DNA of 64,000 nucleotides. Source: Phoronis australis (Eukaryota > Phoronida > Phoronidae). Location of the stretch: contig NMRA01000050.1 in the NCBI GenBank assembly GCA_002633005.1, positions 323,679 through 387,678 of the forward strand, read 5' to 3'. This document shows, piece by piece, positions 21,801 to 29,108 of this stretch; the stretch's first letter is position 1; every line of letters starts with the position of its first letter. The notes under the pieces are model-generated. The model made no database searches, had not been told where the DNA came from, and was given only the letters and a program-made list of their open reading frames with translations. The position numbers were made by a program, and so were the translations under genes.

Positions 21801-23162
21801 ATGTTCATGAAATTTTGCACATGTGTTCCTTCCGTGGATGGGACGGCGTGGTTTTGGATGGATCCAAATACCGGTGTGCCCCCTGGTGCCAATTTTAGTT
21901 GTTTACGTTTACCTCTGTATCTTCAAAAGTCCTCAAAGGATTTTCAAAAAATTTGGCATATAAGCACCTGTTAGTGAGATGACGCTATCCTTCCGTTTTG
22001 GGGTGGATTCAAGGTAGTTTGCGCCAATTTTACTGTTTTTTGCGTCCACCCCTCCATCAACCAAACCGCTCAAAGGATGATTATGAAAATTGGCATGTAT
22101 GCTCTTACTTTGTAGTGGACAGATGACGATAACTTTCCGACTGTGGCGCCTCCTAGTGGCAGTTGTTTTTTTTTGCGCCTATGGCTGTATCTTCTCAACC
22201 GTTTGGAGGATCTTTACTAAATTTAGTAATTGTATTTATATGATGTTAAAAACACAGGACGACGTCTTTCGGACAGATCTGACTACTGGTGTGCCACCTA
22301 GTGGCAATTTTTTTTTACTTTTACGTTTACCTCTGTATTTTCAAAGGTACTCAATGTATATTCATAAAATTTAGCATACAGGCATATGTTAATGAGGTGA
22401 CGCTGTCTCTCCGGTTTCAGATGAGTTTGACCTAGTTTGCACCCTCTAGTGGCCATTTTTACGGTTTTCAAGTCTATCCACCAAACCGCTTTCAGGATAA
22501 TTGTGAAAATTGGCATGTAACTTTTTACTATGAAGTGGACGGCTGATGATGATGATTTTGCGATGACTTTGACTTCTGTGGCGCCTCCTAGTGGCAGTTT
22601 TGTTTTTTTGCGCTCATGGCTGTATCTCCTAAATGGTTTGCAGGATATTTACTTAATTTAGCAAGTGTATTTATATGATGTTGACAACGGGCGAGGGCGA
22701 CTTTCGGACCGATCTGATAGCTGTTAGGTTTGGTGTAATCTGCACCATTTGCAATACTGTCGTGGGTGCATTTCAGTGCTCCAGGTTACTCCTAAAGTAT
22801 GGTTGTCTTGATGTGCTTTGAAGAATTTATGAATGGTTATTGGGCAAGTGATTGTTTTTGATAGATATTTAAAACATTAGAATCCCCTATAGAGATATTT
22901 TGGCCACTTTGATGGTGATCTGAAGTTGGAATATCTTGTCCTTTTGCTTACACTGACTCAAGACTTGTGGTCATATGTTACACCTGTTCTGATTAGTTGC
23001 CTACGTTGGTCCTTGTTCTGACATCGTTTGTCTGTATTGACCTTTGAACTGACATTGGTCTGCATTGACCTTTCGCTTAACATCATCTGTCTGCATTTGC
23101 AGGTACCTGTGAGTGAGATCCATTGGGAGGACAATCTGCCTATTGTGGACGACACATTCTAG
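658..23162 (+). CDS. COBL: Cordon-bleu (COBL/COBLL1) homologue, WH2-repeat actin nucleator; 5' end outside window
   Basis: Exons that join in phase: 658-883, 2651-2769, 5676-6375, 6796-7953, 10170-10403, 11283-11387, 13055-13214, 13723-14008, 14913-15288, 16409-16980, 17686-18102, 18314-18439, 18991-19269 (or to stop at 19293), and optional 23103-23162. Every junction has an AG acceptor and a GT donor except the optional last intron (GC donor). The predicted product starts in the Cobl ubiquitin-like domain, then has a Lys-rich stretch (EKKKKGFFSFLRKDKKS), proline motifs (KKRHAPPPP, KKRRAPPPP), long low-complexity Ser/Thr regions, a Gln-rich coiled coil and two C-terminal WH2 domains. In known Cobl proteins KRAP motifs bind SH3 proteins such as syndapin, and WH2 domains bind G-actin to nucleate unbranched filaments at the cell cortex. 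Exon 1 here starts in phase 0 behind an acceptor, so the start codon lies upstream of the window. The family assignment is firm; whether it is nearer COBL or COBLL1 is not decided. Confidence 0.93.
884..2650 (+). other. Cordon-bleu intron; (CA)-rich microsatellite
   Basis: Intron of about 1.77 kb. A CACG/CACA microsatellite lies at about 1558-1610. I see no exon in it; the open frames are short and lack family features. Confidence 0.6.
2651..2769 (+). CDS. COBL: Cordon-bleu exon with Lys-rich linker
   Basis: Bounded by TTCCAG|AC and CAT|GTGAGT. It completes the split codon of the previous exon (G+AC = Asp) and ends in phase 0. It encodes DFHKATNEIITQQKVVKAMQ followed by a run of Lys and GFFSFLRKDKK. 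This strongly basic segment directly follows the ubiquitin-like domain, as in other Cobl proteins; it could contact membrane or actin, which is inference. Confidence 0.85.
2949..3204. repeat. 43-bp minisatellite in cordon-bleu intron, about 5-6 copies
   Basis: Tandem unit containing ATGATCAAAGTGGTCA and TCTAGTACTGCCACAATGTA, about 43 bp per copy. The first copies are nearly identical and the last two degrade. A detached remnant of the same unit recurs at about 4145-4215. Confidence 0.85.
3206..4143. mobile_element. Element inserted into the 43-bp minisatellite
   Basis: This ~940-bp block separates the two parts of one minisatellite array, so it probably arrived by insertion. Its right end has an imperfect hairpin, ACTAGCTGCTACCC paired with GGGTAACAGCTAGT, ending in CTAG next to T. 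Positions 3505-3775 resemble 46340-46685. A terminal hairpin with CTAG recalls Helitron ends, but I cannot see the usual TC start, so class is unresolved. Confidence 0.5.
5676..6375 (+). CDS. COBL: Cordon-bleu exon with two KRAP-type proline motifs
   Basis: Exon of 700 bp from TTTCCAG|TCC to CCTG|GTGAGT, phase 0 in, phase 1 out. It has a KKRHAPPPPSHPP motif early and KKRRAPPPPG at its end, separated by a Ser/Thr-rich segment with SSDSSGYHEPSV and RSEENLLELKD. The KRRAPPPP pattern is the KRAP motif of Cobl that docks SH3 domains of syndapin/PACSIN in vertebrates. Confidence 0.9.
6796..7953 (+). CDS. COBL: Large cordon-bleu exon with in-frame RTPVPVP repeats
   Basis: Exon of 1,158 bp from TCTAG|GAC to AAG|GTATTG. 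It starts and ends in phase 1, so it can be skipped without a frameshift. It is mostly Ser/Thr-rich and likely disordered. At 7137-7218 a 21-bp tandem repeat adds copies of the heptad RTPVPVP. The end is proline-rich and basic (LPPRPPVLPRH, HPPPIPLQRVKRLRKK), another potential SH3 ligand. Confidence 0.88.
7137..7218 (+). repeat. 21-bp in-frame coding repeat (RTPVPVP heptads)
   Basis: Near-identical 21-bp units CGCACACCTGTCCCTGTACCA repeat three times with partial copies on each side, in the cordon-bleu frame. The near identity at synonymous sites indicates recent expansion. Confidence 0.85.
7954..10169 (+). other. Cordon-bleu intron, 2.2 kb
   Basis: No exon, repeat array or RNA gene recognised. 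The frame reading on from exon 4 to the stop at about 7970 is intron read-through. Confidence 0.5.
10170..11387 (+). CDS. COBL: Two small phase-1 cordon-bleu exons (10170-10403 and 11283-11387)
   Basis: The first exon (234 bp) encodes TPEPNLDRRHTMATVTDVKQ and then FVAPPPPSDPPPPLDEDEL. The second (105 bp) encodes SENSVNTIEDISLHFNDAIA. Both are phase 1 on both sides. For the second, the acceptor TTCTAG before 11283 keeps the frame; the nearer CAG at 11289 would not. The intron between them holds the 51-bp minisatellite. Confidence 0.82.
10601..11050. repeat. 51-bp minisatellite in cordon-bleu intron, about 9 copies
   Basis: Unit of about 51 bp containing ATGACTGCCTGCCCAGTCT and GACTATAGACAGCACCAGTA, with some shortened copies. 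Because 51 is a multiple of three, open frames persist on both strands; these are by-products, not genes. Confidence 0.9.
11718..12185 (-). mobile_element. RTE-type LINE fragment (3' end of ORF2)
   Basis: On the minus strand, in shifting frames, the DNA reads LRTTQRAMERKMLGIKLLDR, then VMDVIKTILKLKWRWGGHVA and a terminal MER/RWRDD-like part. The pattern AMERKMLGI...LKWRWxGHVAR is the conserved tail of RTE-clade ORF2. At least one frameshift is present, so it is a dead fragment inside a cordon-bleu intron. Confidence 0.75.
12190..12950 (-). mobile_element. CR1/L2-like LINE fragment (RT C-terminal part)
   Basis: Minus-strand translation gives RAVRIILGA, then MYKCFKGVVPSYLCAKF, YNTRSSSS, PKRRSETGKKSFSSSGPFL and, after an in-frame stop, NSLLTDAKSTSSLLTFK. 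This order (RAxRxILGA...Y.CLxGxxPxYL...YNTRS...KKSFxxxGPxLWN) is typical of L2/CR1-type LINE tails. The Trp after GPFL is a stop, so the copy is broken. Confidence 0.7.
13055..14008 (+). CDS. COBL: Cordon-bleu exons 13055-13214 and 13723-14008
   Basis: The first exon (CACAG|AT to CAAG|GTGAGA) encodes EEMSSYVQQIQDMTKSLSTL, helical in character, followed by an acidic segment. It ends in phase 2 and joins the next exon through a Ser codon. The second encodes ASVTIYHIQDGSD and VYYEEEWDEATKSWKRVKNE, an acidic-aromatic stretch, and ends in phase 0 at TTCAG|GTAGGT. Confidence 0.82.
14009..14912 (+). other. Cordon-bleu intron, 0.9 kb
   Basis: No feature recognised. An open frame at 14425-14832 has no matching splice sites or family character. 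Confidence 0.45.
14913..16980 (+). CDS. COBL: Cordon-bleu exons 14913-15288 and 16409-16980
   Basis: Exon 14913-15288 is acidic and Thr/Val-rich (DDEFTFGQLKKTDSEETLTG, EEFIITSEDKIFM) and ends in phase 1. Exon 16409-16980 opens with basic NRTSTKAKAQSPS, contains GQVRSRMAELSFTQLDDADT and ends in YNQLQVQFTMWQQQLIQ, the start of a Gln-rich helix, in phase 0. Confidence 0.85.
15289..16408 (+). other. Cordon-bleu intron, 1.1 kb, with one undetermined base
   Basis: Contains a single N at 15432. No exon or repeat array recognised. Confidence 0.45.
17191..17662. mobile_element. MITE-like element with terminal inverted repeats in cordon-bleu intron
   Basis: The left end ACTTAAGGATATCTAAAACC is matched by the inverted right end (reverse complement ACTTAAGGTTATCTCAAACC), with similarity continuing through CTTATT. 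The interior is AT-rich with further self-complementary tracts and no coding frame. The size (~470 bp) and structure fit a non-autonomous DNA transposon; the superfamily is not assigned. Confidence 0.7.
17686..18102 (+). CDS. COBL: Cordon-bleu exon with Gln-rich coiled coil
   Basis: Phase 0 on both sides (TGCAG|AAT to TTCAAG|GTGAGT). It continues the Gln-rich helix of the preceding exon with LREQMELQQQMMLQLQQNMA, a likely coiled coil. It is followed by a Lys/Val-rich linker with repeated KSEV and EVKVQRPKSEVPP elements. Confidence 0.88.
18314..18439 (+). CDS. COBL: Cordon-bleu exon encoding first WH2 domain
   Basis: A 42-codon exon in phase 0 from ACTTAG|GCA to AAACAG|GTGTAG. The donor is weaker than others in this gene. 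It encodes FGPKLTPRELLLKDLANSGG then IAALKQ. This fits the WH2 pattern: an amphipathic helix (RELLLKDL), a Gly turn, and the LKKx-like motif LKQ that lies on the actin cleft. Confidence 0.85.
18991..19293 (+). CDS. COBL: Cordon-bleu exon with polyproline and second WH2 domain; may be terminal
   Basis: Starts after TTTCAG in phase 0. It encodes a profilin-type proline run (VPAPPPPPPSAPPPV) and then the WH2 domain DPREELMIAIRSMGG plus RNGLRK. If unspliced it ends ASEPTKD with TAA at 19291-19293. If spliced, AAG|GCGAGT after 19269 is a GC donor that would join in phase 0 to 23103. I see no AATAAA or ATTAAA within about 1.5 kb after the TAA. Confidence 0.88.
   Translation, partial: TGNFEPRNSQRFEATTMKSEPVTIPTVAPLNVPAPPPPPPSAPPPVRSVSAPAAVAPKPATSKPSKAFEPALDPREELMIAIRSMGGRNGLRKASEPTKD
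20790..22790. repeat. CTCF-motif-rich modular repeat block (left copy)
   Basis: Composite repeat with two heads (20790 and 21712), each carrying the palindromic core CCCACATATTTATATG. The heads are followed by modules of roughly 110-150 bp that end in GTGCC(C/A)CCTAGTGGCA-type boxes. Modules share phrases such as CTCCTAGTGGCAGTTTT and CTGTATCTCCTAAA. The block lies in the optional last cordon-bleu intron and is inverted relative to 38810-41572. Confidence 0.75.
23103..23162 (+). CDS. COBL: Optional last cordon-bleu exon giving an alternative C-terminus
   Basis: After CATTTGCAG the frame reads VPVSEIHWEDNLPIVDDTF then TAG. It is in phase 0 with the end of the second WH2 domain (RNGLRK) if the GC donor at 19270 is used. 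An acidic Trp-containing tail after a WH2 domain is plausible. ATTAAA at 23818 and 24590 could serve as poly(A) signals for this end. RNA evidence would settle it. Confidence 0.6.
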   Translation, partial: VPVSEIHWEDNLPIVDDTF

Positions 23163-23324
23163 GGGAGATTACTCTCCACTGTTACATACTGAGATGGAAA
23201 AGTATACCGGTAGTCATGTATTTTATCCAGACAGCACTGCCGTTGTATCGTATGCTGAAGGTTTTAAAAGAATCTTTCTGTTGAATTCAATTTAAGTCTG
23301 ACGAAAGAAAGCATTTGTAAATTT

Positions 23325-23481
23325 TATTCTTGTGGTAAGAGTGTAACTATTATTTCCGGTCTTTCATAATTCTTATAATTTAGACAGAAATATTGCAGGA
23401 GTATTCTTGTGGTAAGAGTGTAACTAAATATTTCCGGTCTTTCATAATTCTTATAATTTAGACAGATATATTGCAGGAGTA
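23325..23481. repeat. 77-bp tandem duplication in probable cordon-bleu 3' UTR
   Basis: Two nearly identical copies, offset by 77 bp, containing TGTGGTAAGAGTGTAACTA and TATTTCCGGTCTTTCATAAT. Confidence 0.9.
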
Positions 23482-24058
23482 TACCGTTTTGTGTTCAGTT
23501 AAATAGATGACAGATGAACAGATTTATCATTGAACTAAATATGGACAAGAGTAAGAGTAGAATCATGGTGAAGTGTTGGAAGTTGCTTGTCATTATATTC
23601 AGGTTGAAGCCTCAACTATTTAACGACATGTAAAGTTAATATTTAAGACTTGTTATAACAATTGGCTGCTTATGTAGTCACTATCTTCACTTTCATTGCT
23701 CTTAGTCTCTTCATTCTTGTCATTCCAATTATTTTTTAACCTGTTTTTTTCACACAATCTAAGTGGTCTATAAGTTATATTTATAGGCCTAATAGTTACT
23801 TGCTTGGACATTCCAAAATTAAATTCCATTGATTAATTCTAGTTTTGTATTTTTAGATATGGATGGTATAAACAGTCCAGTTTTGTATCAATGATGTTGG
23901 TTGTGAATTTTATGTTCTCTATGCAATCAGTTTATTGTATATTTCTTTATTCTGCAATTTCAAAGAAAATTATTGAGAATTTATATAGTTTATATATTAC
24001 AAAACTTCCCTATATAAATTTCCGATGTGTACACTGTAAAGCACTGGAATTCTGCAAA

Positions 24059-24211
24059 AATGGAGAATGAGTATTGAACTGTGGACTTGAGATATGCTTG
24101 TGGAATTCTGCCAATAATTTAGAATGAGTACTGTGCAGTGGACTTGAAATACGCTTGGAATTTCACCAGTGATGGAGAATGAATATTGTGCAGTGGACTT
24201 GGGATGTGCAT
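24059..24211. repeat. Degenerate tandem triplication (~56-bp unit) in probable 3' UTR
   Basis: Three diverged units built on GGAGAATGAGTATTG...GTGGACTTGAGATATGC. The open frames through it are not conserved between units. Confidence 0.7.
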
Positions 24212-25065
24212 ATCAGCTTTTGGAAGTGCTGATGTCTGCAGAGACCCACACAAAGTTCTATTCCACGGTTTTAACAAAAACTATAGTTTTGGTGACTGTA
24301 GACAGGATAGATCCTGTAATACCTACAAAATGTATGATGTATATATTTTACCTATACCTGCAGTACGTTTCCTCGTCTGTCAAGAGACTACTGGGATTTT
24401 CAGTTTATAGTGTGGTTGAAGTTGCAACTGGCTTCTAAATATCAGCCTTCTATCCACCTGTTGTTTAGTTATGTGGAACAGCAGGGCATAATTGAAATTA
24501 TGAATCTGTTGGCCTATTACTGGCACAAGGTCTTCTAACTGTAAGTTGTAATTTATGTTGACCTTGTATTGTGATAGTCATTTATTATGATTAAATATTC
24601 ATACACATGCTCATACTATAGTTGAATTGTGGTTGTTTTCATAGCTGCAGACACAGACATAAATAACCACTGATGAACTGTGCAACCGTTGCACGTTTTA
24701 GTTTGTGGATGAACGCATATTTGGGCCTTTTCACTTCTGGCTGTCTGTAGTGAATTATGCTGCGACAGTTCGTGGGCAGCTGTATGCGGGGGTTTAGTCA
24801 GGCCTTCAACAAAATCGAGCGAATTCCTTGCGACTTTGGCGAGTTAACGTAAGACCCATCCGATTGTGAAAGGGTCAAGTTTCGCGACATGGTTGCCACC
24901 TTCCCAGTTTACGCGCCACTCACAAAATGGACTCCTCGGTGATTGGTCAACTTTTCTCATCACAATTAAAGACTCCGGCGTTGCCGATCGCACCCCATAA
25001 CATGAGCAAATCAATGAAGTTCTGAGCTATAGTGGTCGTCAGGCTGTTCAGAAGATAAGTCTTGT

Positions 25066-25130
25066 AGTTTCATTCACAAATGCGGATACTACAGACAGTT
25101 TTAACTGTCTCCGCATTTGTGAATGAAACT
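25066..25130. repeat. Perfect 21-bp inverted repeat with nested inner stem
   Basis: The left arm 25066-25086 (AGTTTCATTCACAAATGCGG plus A) is the exact reverse complement of the right arm 25110-25130. Inside, GACAGTT and AACTGTC (25094-25109) form a second perfect 7-bp stem around TT. Confidence 0.9.
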
Positions 25131-25680
25131 GACACGTTAAAACGTGACCTTGGTTCAGCCTGTATTGCTGAAAATTTCCATAGTACATTCCGAGTTATCG
25201 TGGCAAAAGGCTGTTAGAATCATTTTAGTTTGCGTATTAATTTGTAATGAGGTCACATGACCAGGTGTAAGCAGTAGCTACTATGAACATTTTGAAACCC
25301 GTGCGTGTAGTATTTTTAAGAGATGTTATTTATATCTTGTGAAGTGTGACAAGTGACAAAAATTCAGATTCGGGTGGAATCTGTTAAACGATTATAATTT
25401 TGTGAAAATTACAAAACTCTATTAAAGTGACTTAATATATTTTATTATCAGGTAAAATGGGGGGCACAGGTTAGACTTATGAATGGTTCAGTTACAAGGA
25501 GCTAAATCTGTCACTGGTGTGGCAGCACAGGTTAGACTCGTTCGAAAACGTGCATGCGAATAATATTAGATTTTGACCAAATTAGAAGTTGTGGAAAACA
25601 AAAACGGGGCTAGACAGCGTGTAGAAAACGTTTCGATATTAATCAAGTCATCCTCAGGTACAGTAGTAGATGGATAACGA

Positions 25681-25909
25681 AATATAGTAACAGCCAGAAT
25701 GTTAGACAAAGTATAGTAACAGCCAGAATGTTAGACAAAGTATAGTAACAGCCAGAATGTTAGACAAAGTATAGTAACAGCCAGAATGTTAGACAAAGTA
25801 TAGTAACAGCCAGAATGTTAGACAAAGTATAGTAACAGCCAGAATGTTAGACAAAGTATAGTAACAGCCAGAATGTTAGACAAAGTATAGTAACAGCCAG
25901 AATGTTAGA
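25681..25909. repeat. 29-bp minisatellite, 8 copies
   Basis: CAGCCAGAATGTTAGA recurs at 25691 and every 29 bp up to 25894, eight times with no visible divergence in the core. Such uniformity points to recent expansion. Confidence 0.95.
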
Positions 25910-28514
25910 TTTCTGTTGAAACGTCGTTCTCAATCGTTTCCTCGATGGAAACGTTTCAGCCAAATTTCATGAAATTTCAGCGCAGAAATCTAGTTATAGA
26001 AACTGCTACAAGAGGGCCACTAGTTGCCGAAGTATCTAAAAATTGACGTCAACTGATTTAATCACCATAGAAACTTATATTGCTGTATCTATTCATGAAA
26101 ACGAAAACTGGTCTCCGTGGCCACATCATATTGGCGTTTTTTGATCGGCAAATTCGAGAATAAGACGCACTGACGGCCTTCAATCAATAATGTATTCATA
26201 ATTCGCGAACTGGCTCAAAGGTTCGACGTCCAGCGACGATCACTGAGAAGTTCAGAGCTGCAACGTGGCGTTAGTTTCGCTTCTTCGTCCTCTGGAAAAA
26301 GAAATATACACTATAGTTTCCAATACCACGGTATTGCTTGTAGTAGTAGTGATTTGTGGACCATTTGAGTCCTCAAAGTATTTAAGTAGGCATAGATACA
26401 GACATGAACGTGCAGGTGATAATTACGTCAACATCCCAAAATAATTAAGTTAGGATCTCGAGATCCTGAGAAAATTAAAAAAGGAACGCGCGATGTCATC
26501 TTTGGCACCCCGTAGTTTAGAGTATTAGGCTAGATTGTAAAAATATCAACGAAATTTGTTGCTCAACATTTTACAGTGATAATAGTCCTAAATCTTGGTC
26601 GTTTAGACTAATAGTCCAATCTTAAGCCGTAGCAGCTTAACTTTCGGTCTTAGCTTAAAGAGACTGATTCCGGGTCCTAATTTTTGTATGAAGAAATATC
26701 ATGAAACGGTACTAAGACGTTATGGCATCGACCTGATTTGGGTCACAAAGACAAAGTTTCATGAAACGTGACCCTGATCGTGGAGAAGGGGAAGAGAAAC
26801 TGGCATGCCACCTTTAAGTGATGCCGCGCACTCTTGTGCCGATTTTCTAAGAAAGCCCGGCCAAGGGTTTTGAGATACCCGACATCTGGACAACAGGACT
26901 GACTGACAATAACAGACCTCATTCATACTCTCTTTTTATCTTAATCTATTTTGCCCGGGGTACGCCACGAGCTATGTTGCAGAGTAAAACAAGATGAGGA
27001 TTGCGAATAATGTCATTTATTATGATGCAAATAGAAAGAACTAAACAGGACTCTGCAAGATGGGCATGGAAAAAAAGCCACCGGCGTGTACAATGTGTAG
27101 CCCAGAAAGATGGAACCAAAACAAAATTGCCTGAAGGGCCTAACGAAAACGTGCAGAACATAGACACAAACCTAGAAAATACATAACGGGTAATGTATAT
27201 GCCGAGAAAAAGAAAAAAGGTGACCAGATACCCAGGATGGGGGTGAGAAAAAATGAAGAGAACGAACGTAGGTCTTGTAGACGACGAGTTAGGTGACTGA
27301 ATGAGCTAGACCACGTTGAACTGAACAAAGGAAATATGGTTGACCAATCAGGTGTCGAGTAGAGAAATGAATGAATACAAAAGCAGACCCTTGAAGCTAT
27401 CAAACTTGATGAGTAATGAAAAATAGACCCTAAGGCTTGATATCAAAATAAAGTGATAAATATCAAAATAAAGGCGATAAATGCATTTAACAAGTTAAAT
27501 TTAATTTGTGTGCTCGTGTGTCGTGCGCGCGTAAAACATTCAAATCTGGGATGCTGGTTTCGGTAATGATATGAAAGGAAACGCGAAGACAAGTCGGAAA
27601 TGATTAGGCAATTTTTTCTTGTTCCTCAATTACACTATCAAGCCACTTCGTTCTATTCAGGTGAACCATTAACACTAAATCAGAACACGAAGTGTTCTTA
27701 CACAGTGTGTTTTGAATAATGAAGACACGAGATGCGTTAGATACCGTGGTGTGTTCCTTTTGCGGAAACAAAAAAAAGAAAATGGGTTATGTTTTGCTGA
27801 TCCAAGCAACAGGAAAACGACATTCGAGTAAGCAGACAAGGACTATCTCTTCCATACAAATTAAGTACTTGGGTAAAACATGCAACATGTTGAAAAATAT
27901 ACCTGCTCAACAAGAGTTTGGTTGATCATCACATTGACCCAAGTGTAAAGCGGCCTGAGTTCCAAGTCGAGCTTTTCGTATACCAAGGAGTTCAGTCCGT
28001 CCGTTGAGTATCTTTTAGATCCCGTGTTTATCAAGGTTACCCTAAAATAATTGAATTATGTTATTATTTTACTGCATTTTGTGGAGGCAAAGAATTATAT
28101 TACTAGCGAAGCACGTGATCAAACGAGCATTACTCACGAAATTCCTGCGTCAAAGGAACTCAGCATTAAGTAAGGTGCACCAATTCTCACAACTTACCGT
28201 ATGGGCAACAGATGGAGCTACGTGCACGAACGCAGATAACGTTCATGTTCCTGGGGAAATTTGTAAGTGCAAAAACGCATAGGCAGCATTCAACAGACGA
28301 GAGAACTTCGCGAAAACGCAATACTTCAGGAAATATCGCCATGAATTGCAAGCGGAGCAGCTTTACATGCGCGCACCCTGCTTTTAATATGAGGGGGCTC
28401 GAATCTCTGACGAAGTGCACCTTTTGCTAACAAAAAAGCGGGAGGACTAAAGAAAAAACGGGGTACCACCTTCAGGTCTGTGGACTGTGCGTCGTCGCCT
28501 TTTTAGTGAACTTA

Positions 28515-28645
28515 CGTCTCGTTTTTTTGGACTTTTTGTTTCTCTGAGGTGGACCTTTTTACCCACTTCGCCAAATGGGGGGCTCGTTCGAGCACCCCAA
28601 GCCCTCCCCCCACGCACCCACCCACCCACCTTGGGTGTGCGCATG
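28515..28645. repeat. Dispersed GC-rich repeat (second copy at 55765-55877)
   Basis: Shares TTTTTGTTTCTCTGAGG, a GGACCTT(A)TTTTT stretch, CCCACTTCG and CAAATGGGGGG with 55765-55877 in the same orientation, then a C-rich tail and TGGGTG(T)GCG. Open frames across it are compositional. Confidence 0.75.
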
Positions 28646-28699
28646 CTTTACTCAGGAGATTACGTCTACGAACGCAGACCCCGATTAAAGAAAGGCTTC

Positions 28700-28845
28700 G
28701 CTGAAATAACCGAACTAGGTCTAACGGCACGTGCTAATTTAAACCGAGAGTTGGAGCGCATGAAGTCAGCCCCAACACGAATTCGAACTCACGACCTCGT
28801 CGGTAGCAGTCCGTCGCTTTGACAGATGACCTAAAAGCCATAAAG
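28700..28845 (-). repeat. Possible tRNA-derived SINE
   Basis: On the minus strand the DNA reads AGGTCATCTGTC, then GGACTGCTACC, GAGGTCGTGAGTTCGAATTC and onward. GAGTTCGAATTC is a good pol III B box and the spacing recalls a tRNA body with D, anticodon and T arms. The acceptor stem does not pair convincingly, so it is a SINE-like derivative rather than a functional tRNA. Confidence 0.45.
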
Positions 28846-28969
28846 AGTCAATGTAATTTGTAACAGTAGCCTATTTTAAAGTGACTTTAGTGTTTTTGAG
28901 ATTTAAAGGCGAAGGAAACCGTCTAAGTGTCATTTTTATGTGAATTAATTCCTCTCGTGCTCTAGGTAA

Positions 28970-29108
28970 TTACACATTCGTCACCGCCCACGTGACGTCC
29001 GTGGTTTGAATCAATTCCCCAACACCTTTGTACGAAAATTCATTGTGGACATCAGTTGATTGTATCGTTTTCCAAAAGATTGTCTTCGACGAGTATTCTC
29101 GATACATC
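28970..29108 (-). CDS. B4GALT: Probable B4GALT terminal exon
   Basis: After TTCAATCTAG the phase-2 frame reads MYREYSSKTIFWKTIQSTD and HNEFSYKGVGELIQTTDVTW, ending AVTNV with TAA. Position, phase and length fit the last B4GALT exon, and the end loosely follows the usual DGLxxLxYxxx...LYTxIxVxV pattern. The similarity is weak; another downstream exon remains possible. Confidence 0.5.

Larger units (their letters stand above)
23163..24620 (+). other. Probable cordon-bleu 3' UTR
   Basis: AT-rich sequence after the TAG at 23160-23162, with ATTAAA at 23818-23823 and 24590-24595 as candidate poly(A) signals. No AATAAA seen. Applies only to the transcript using the last exon. Confidence 0.4.
24621..28700. 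other. Intergenic region between cordon-bleu and galactosyltransferase
   Basis: Contains a hairpin (25066-25130), a 29-bp minisatellite (25681-25909) and a small AATAAAGTGATAAATATCAA-type duplication near 27440-27480. No coding exon recognised; open frames are short and without domain character. Confidence 0.5.

Noticed and set aside
25681-25909. CRISPR array
   Set aside because: The 29-bp units are contiguous with no unique spacers, and the genome is animal.
28447-28822. Overlapping open frames on both strands
   Set aside because: They coincide with a GC-rich dispersed repeat and a SINE-like unit.
28700-28845. Functional tRNA gene
   Set aside because: The B box is good but the acceptor stem does not pair, so SINE-like is the better reading.
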